6,500 nt of DNA from Chromatiaceae bacterium (GTDB lineage: Bacteria; Pseudomonadota; Gammaproteobacteria; Chromatiales; Chromatiaceae). The translations under genes and the position numbers were made by a program. The notes below the pieces were generated by a model. The model was not told the origin of the DNA, did no database searches, and saw nothing but the letters and a program-made list of their open reading frames with translations. Positions 5,231 to 6,500 of the stretch are shown one piece after another; within the stretch, counting starts at the first letter, position 1; each line of letters starts with the position of its first letter. The stretch is taken from contig JAFGTZ010000037.1 in NCBI GenBank assembly GCA_016938795.1, positions 1 to 6,500 of the forward strand, written 5' to 3'.

Positions 5231-6500
5231 CCTCGAAGCGCAGATAATCCGCGAGCCGTTGCGACTCGCTGATCTCGTCATGGGGCGCCAGCAGGTACCT
5301 CCAGGGCTTGGCGCCGACCTTTGCCGCGTAATCGGATGCGTGCCCGCACCAGCGCACGGCGGCAGCGGCCTTGGCCTGAACCTCCTGGGTGTTGATGTCG
5401 GCGCGCGCCTTGGTCTCCACCATCAGGATGCTTGCGTCCGTCTCGACGACAAAGTCGGGGATGTATTCCGGCTGCTCGGCGCCGAGCCTGTAGTAGATCT
5501 GGAACTGCCCCTTCGCGGGCTTGAACCACTTCAGGGCGTCCCGCTCCAGGATGATGGCGAAGCGTCGCTCGGTGTCCGAATCAAACCTTTGCAGCGGGTA
5601 CAGGCAACGCTCGAAGCCGCCGAACAGCATCTGCTGGATGCGGCCGGGATCCAGCACGGTCTCCCGGAAGTGGCGGGCCGTCTGGCCTGCCGTGGCGGTG
5701 TAGTTGCAGGGCTTGAGTTCGGTAAAGCCGCGACTGATCAGCACCCTGTACTCGCTCGCCTCCTCCCGAAAGTGGGCCATCATCTGCGCGTGGATTGCGC
5801 GCGCGATCAGGCGGCGATCCCGATCGAGGACACTGATGGCCTCGTCCTCGGACAGATAACCGCGCAGGTGCCGCACCATCTGGCCCGCGAGGTCGTAGAG
5901 CAACTCGGCGTGGGTAAGGTAGTCGATGTCGTCGAAGTCGAGCAGTGCGTGGACGATGTAGTCCTCCGGGCGCTGCGCTTTGAGCCCGACCTCTGTCGCC
6001 AGCGTAAACTGCTCGCTGGTCCGCAGCATCTGCCCGACAATCTCGCGCTGGCCCGACTGAAGGTGGAGCTGGCTCAGATCCAGCGTGAAGGCATGGAACC
6101 CCGTCCTGACCTCGCCCGTCGGCACCACTGCGATGCGCGGAATGTCGATGGTCTGCTGCACCAGGATCTCGGTGGTCCTGGCCACCACGGCGGCCAGATC
6201 GAGCGCGGGGGCTGATGCATCCACACCCGCCAGCAATTCGCCTTGCAGCGGCTTCAACCGCTCCGCCACCTCCGCGAGGAGCGCCGATTGCAGCTCGGGT
6301 TTCAGGAGCGCGCGGCTGGTGGGCGCCAGATCGGGCCTGACCTCGTAGTTGCCAATCATGCCCATGACCAGGCGCGCGGCCTGCTTTTCCGCCGCCGTGC
6401 TGAACACCGGTTCGGGCACCGAGACTTCCGCGCCAGGGTCGGTGGCCGAGGCCCCGCTGATCAGCACCGGCGCTGCCGTGAGTCCGAGACGAGCCGCCGC
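5217..6500 (-). CDS. Type III-like restriction endonuclease (Res) subunit, C-terminal part
   Basis: The frame is open from the right edge (6500) to TGA 5219-5217, so 427 residues are visible and the N-terminal part, expected to hold the SF2 helicase motor, lies outside. GTG 6467 is only an internal codon, since the frame stays open before it. The last 130 residues hold a PD-(D/E)xK nuclease core: SDTERRFAIILERD (helix with conserved Glu), then YIPDFVVE with the catalytic Asp codon at 5454-5456, and MVETKA with Glu at 5415-5417 and Lys at 5409-5411, giving D-x12-E-x-K. The pattern IPDFV...LMVETKA is typical of Res subunits of type III restriction systems and related helicase-nucleases. In those systems the protein translocates on or scans DNA and cuts when its recognition sites are unmethylated. 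The methyltransferase would be expected to the right, outside the window. All catalytic residues are present and no frameshift is seen. It could instead be a stand-alone helicase-nuclease of the same superfamily. Confidence 0.8.
   Translation of the reverse strand, partial: AAARLGLTAAPVLISGASATDPGAEVSVPEPVFSTAAEKQAARLVMGMIGNYEVRPDLAPTSRALLKPELQSALLAEVAERLKPLQGELLAGVDASAPALDLAAVVARTTEILVQQTIDIPRIAVVPTGEVRTGFHAFTLDLSQLHLQSGQREIVGQMLRTSEQFTLATEVGLKAQRPEDYIVHALLDFDDIDYLTHAELLYDLAGQMVRHLRGYLSEDEAISVLDRDRRLIARAIHAQMMAHFREEASEYRVLISRGFTELKPCNYTATAGQTARHFRETVLDPGRIQQMLFGGFERCLYPLQRFDSDTERRFAIILERDALKWFKPAKGQFQIYYRLGAEQPEYIPDFVVETDASILMVETKARADINTQEVQAKAAAAVRWCGHASDYAAKVGAKPWRYLLAPHDEISESQRLADYLRFEVKAI

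Noticed and set aside
5127..6215. Plus-strand open frame of 362 codons
   Set aside because: It is antisense to the restriction gene; the minus strand carries the coherent nuclease motifs and stays open to the window edge.

Overview
This window is GC-rich and looks like a gammaproteobacterial chromosome segment. The codon use, GTG/TTG starts and gene content would suit a purple sulfur bacterium or relative (Chromatiaceae-like); that is an inference from style, not a database match. Six protein-coding genes fill almost all of it, and two of them run off the window edges.

Left part (1-645, minus strand): a secreted ferritin-like protein of the DUF2202 family, truncated at its C-terminus by the window edge. 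It is divergent from a four-gene plus-strand operon (about 825-5114). In order the operon encodes an exported outer-membrane beta-barrel-like protein, a small exported protein of unknown function with a Gly/Arg tail, a membrane-bound histidine kinase with a large periplasmic sensor domain, and an NtrC-type sigma-54-dependent response regulator. Genes 1/2 and 2/3 of the operon overlap, and 13 bases separate kinase and regulator. This indicates one transcript.

The divergent intergenic region (646-824) is the most interesting part. It carries a strong -24/-12 (sigma-54) promoter match pointing at the DUF2202 gene and a weaker one pointing at the operon. A perfect match to the IHF consensus lies between them. 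Two dyads share the arms CGACA-N4-TGTCG, and each lies about 105 bp upstream of the opposite predicted start site, where NtrC-type activators usually bind. The simplest model is a self-contained envelope-stress or metal/redox-sensing module resembling ZraP-ZraSR. The kinase senses a periplasmic signal, the regulator binds the twin dyads, and sigma-54 RNA polymerase transcribes the ferritin-like protein leftward and the barrel, small protein and two-component genes rightward, giving autoregulation. The DUF2202 ferritin-like protein, the barrel and the small periplasmic protein would be the output.

Right part (5217-6500, minus strand): the C-terminal part of a type III-like restriction endonuclease (Res) subunit, including its PD-(D/E)xK nuclease core. 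It converges on the two-component operon across a 102-bp spacer and is cut by the right window edge. It appears functionally unrelated and probably marks the border of a defence locus.
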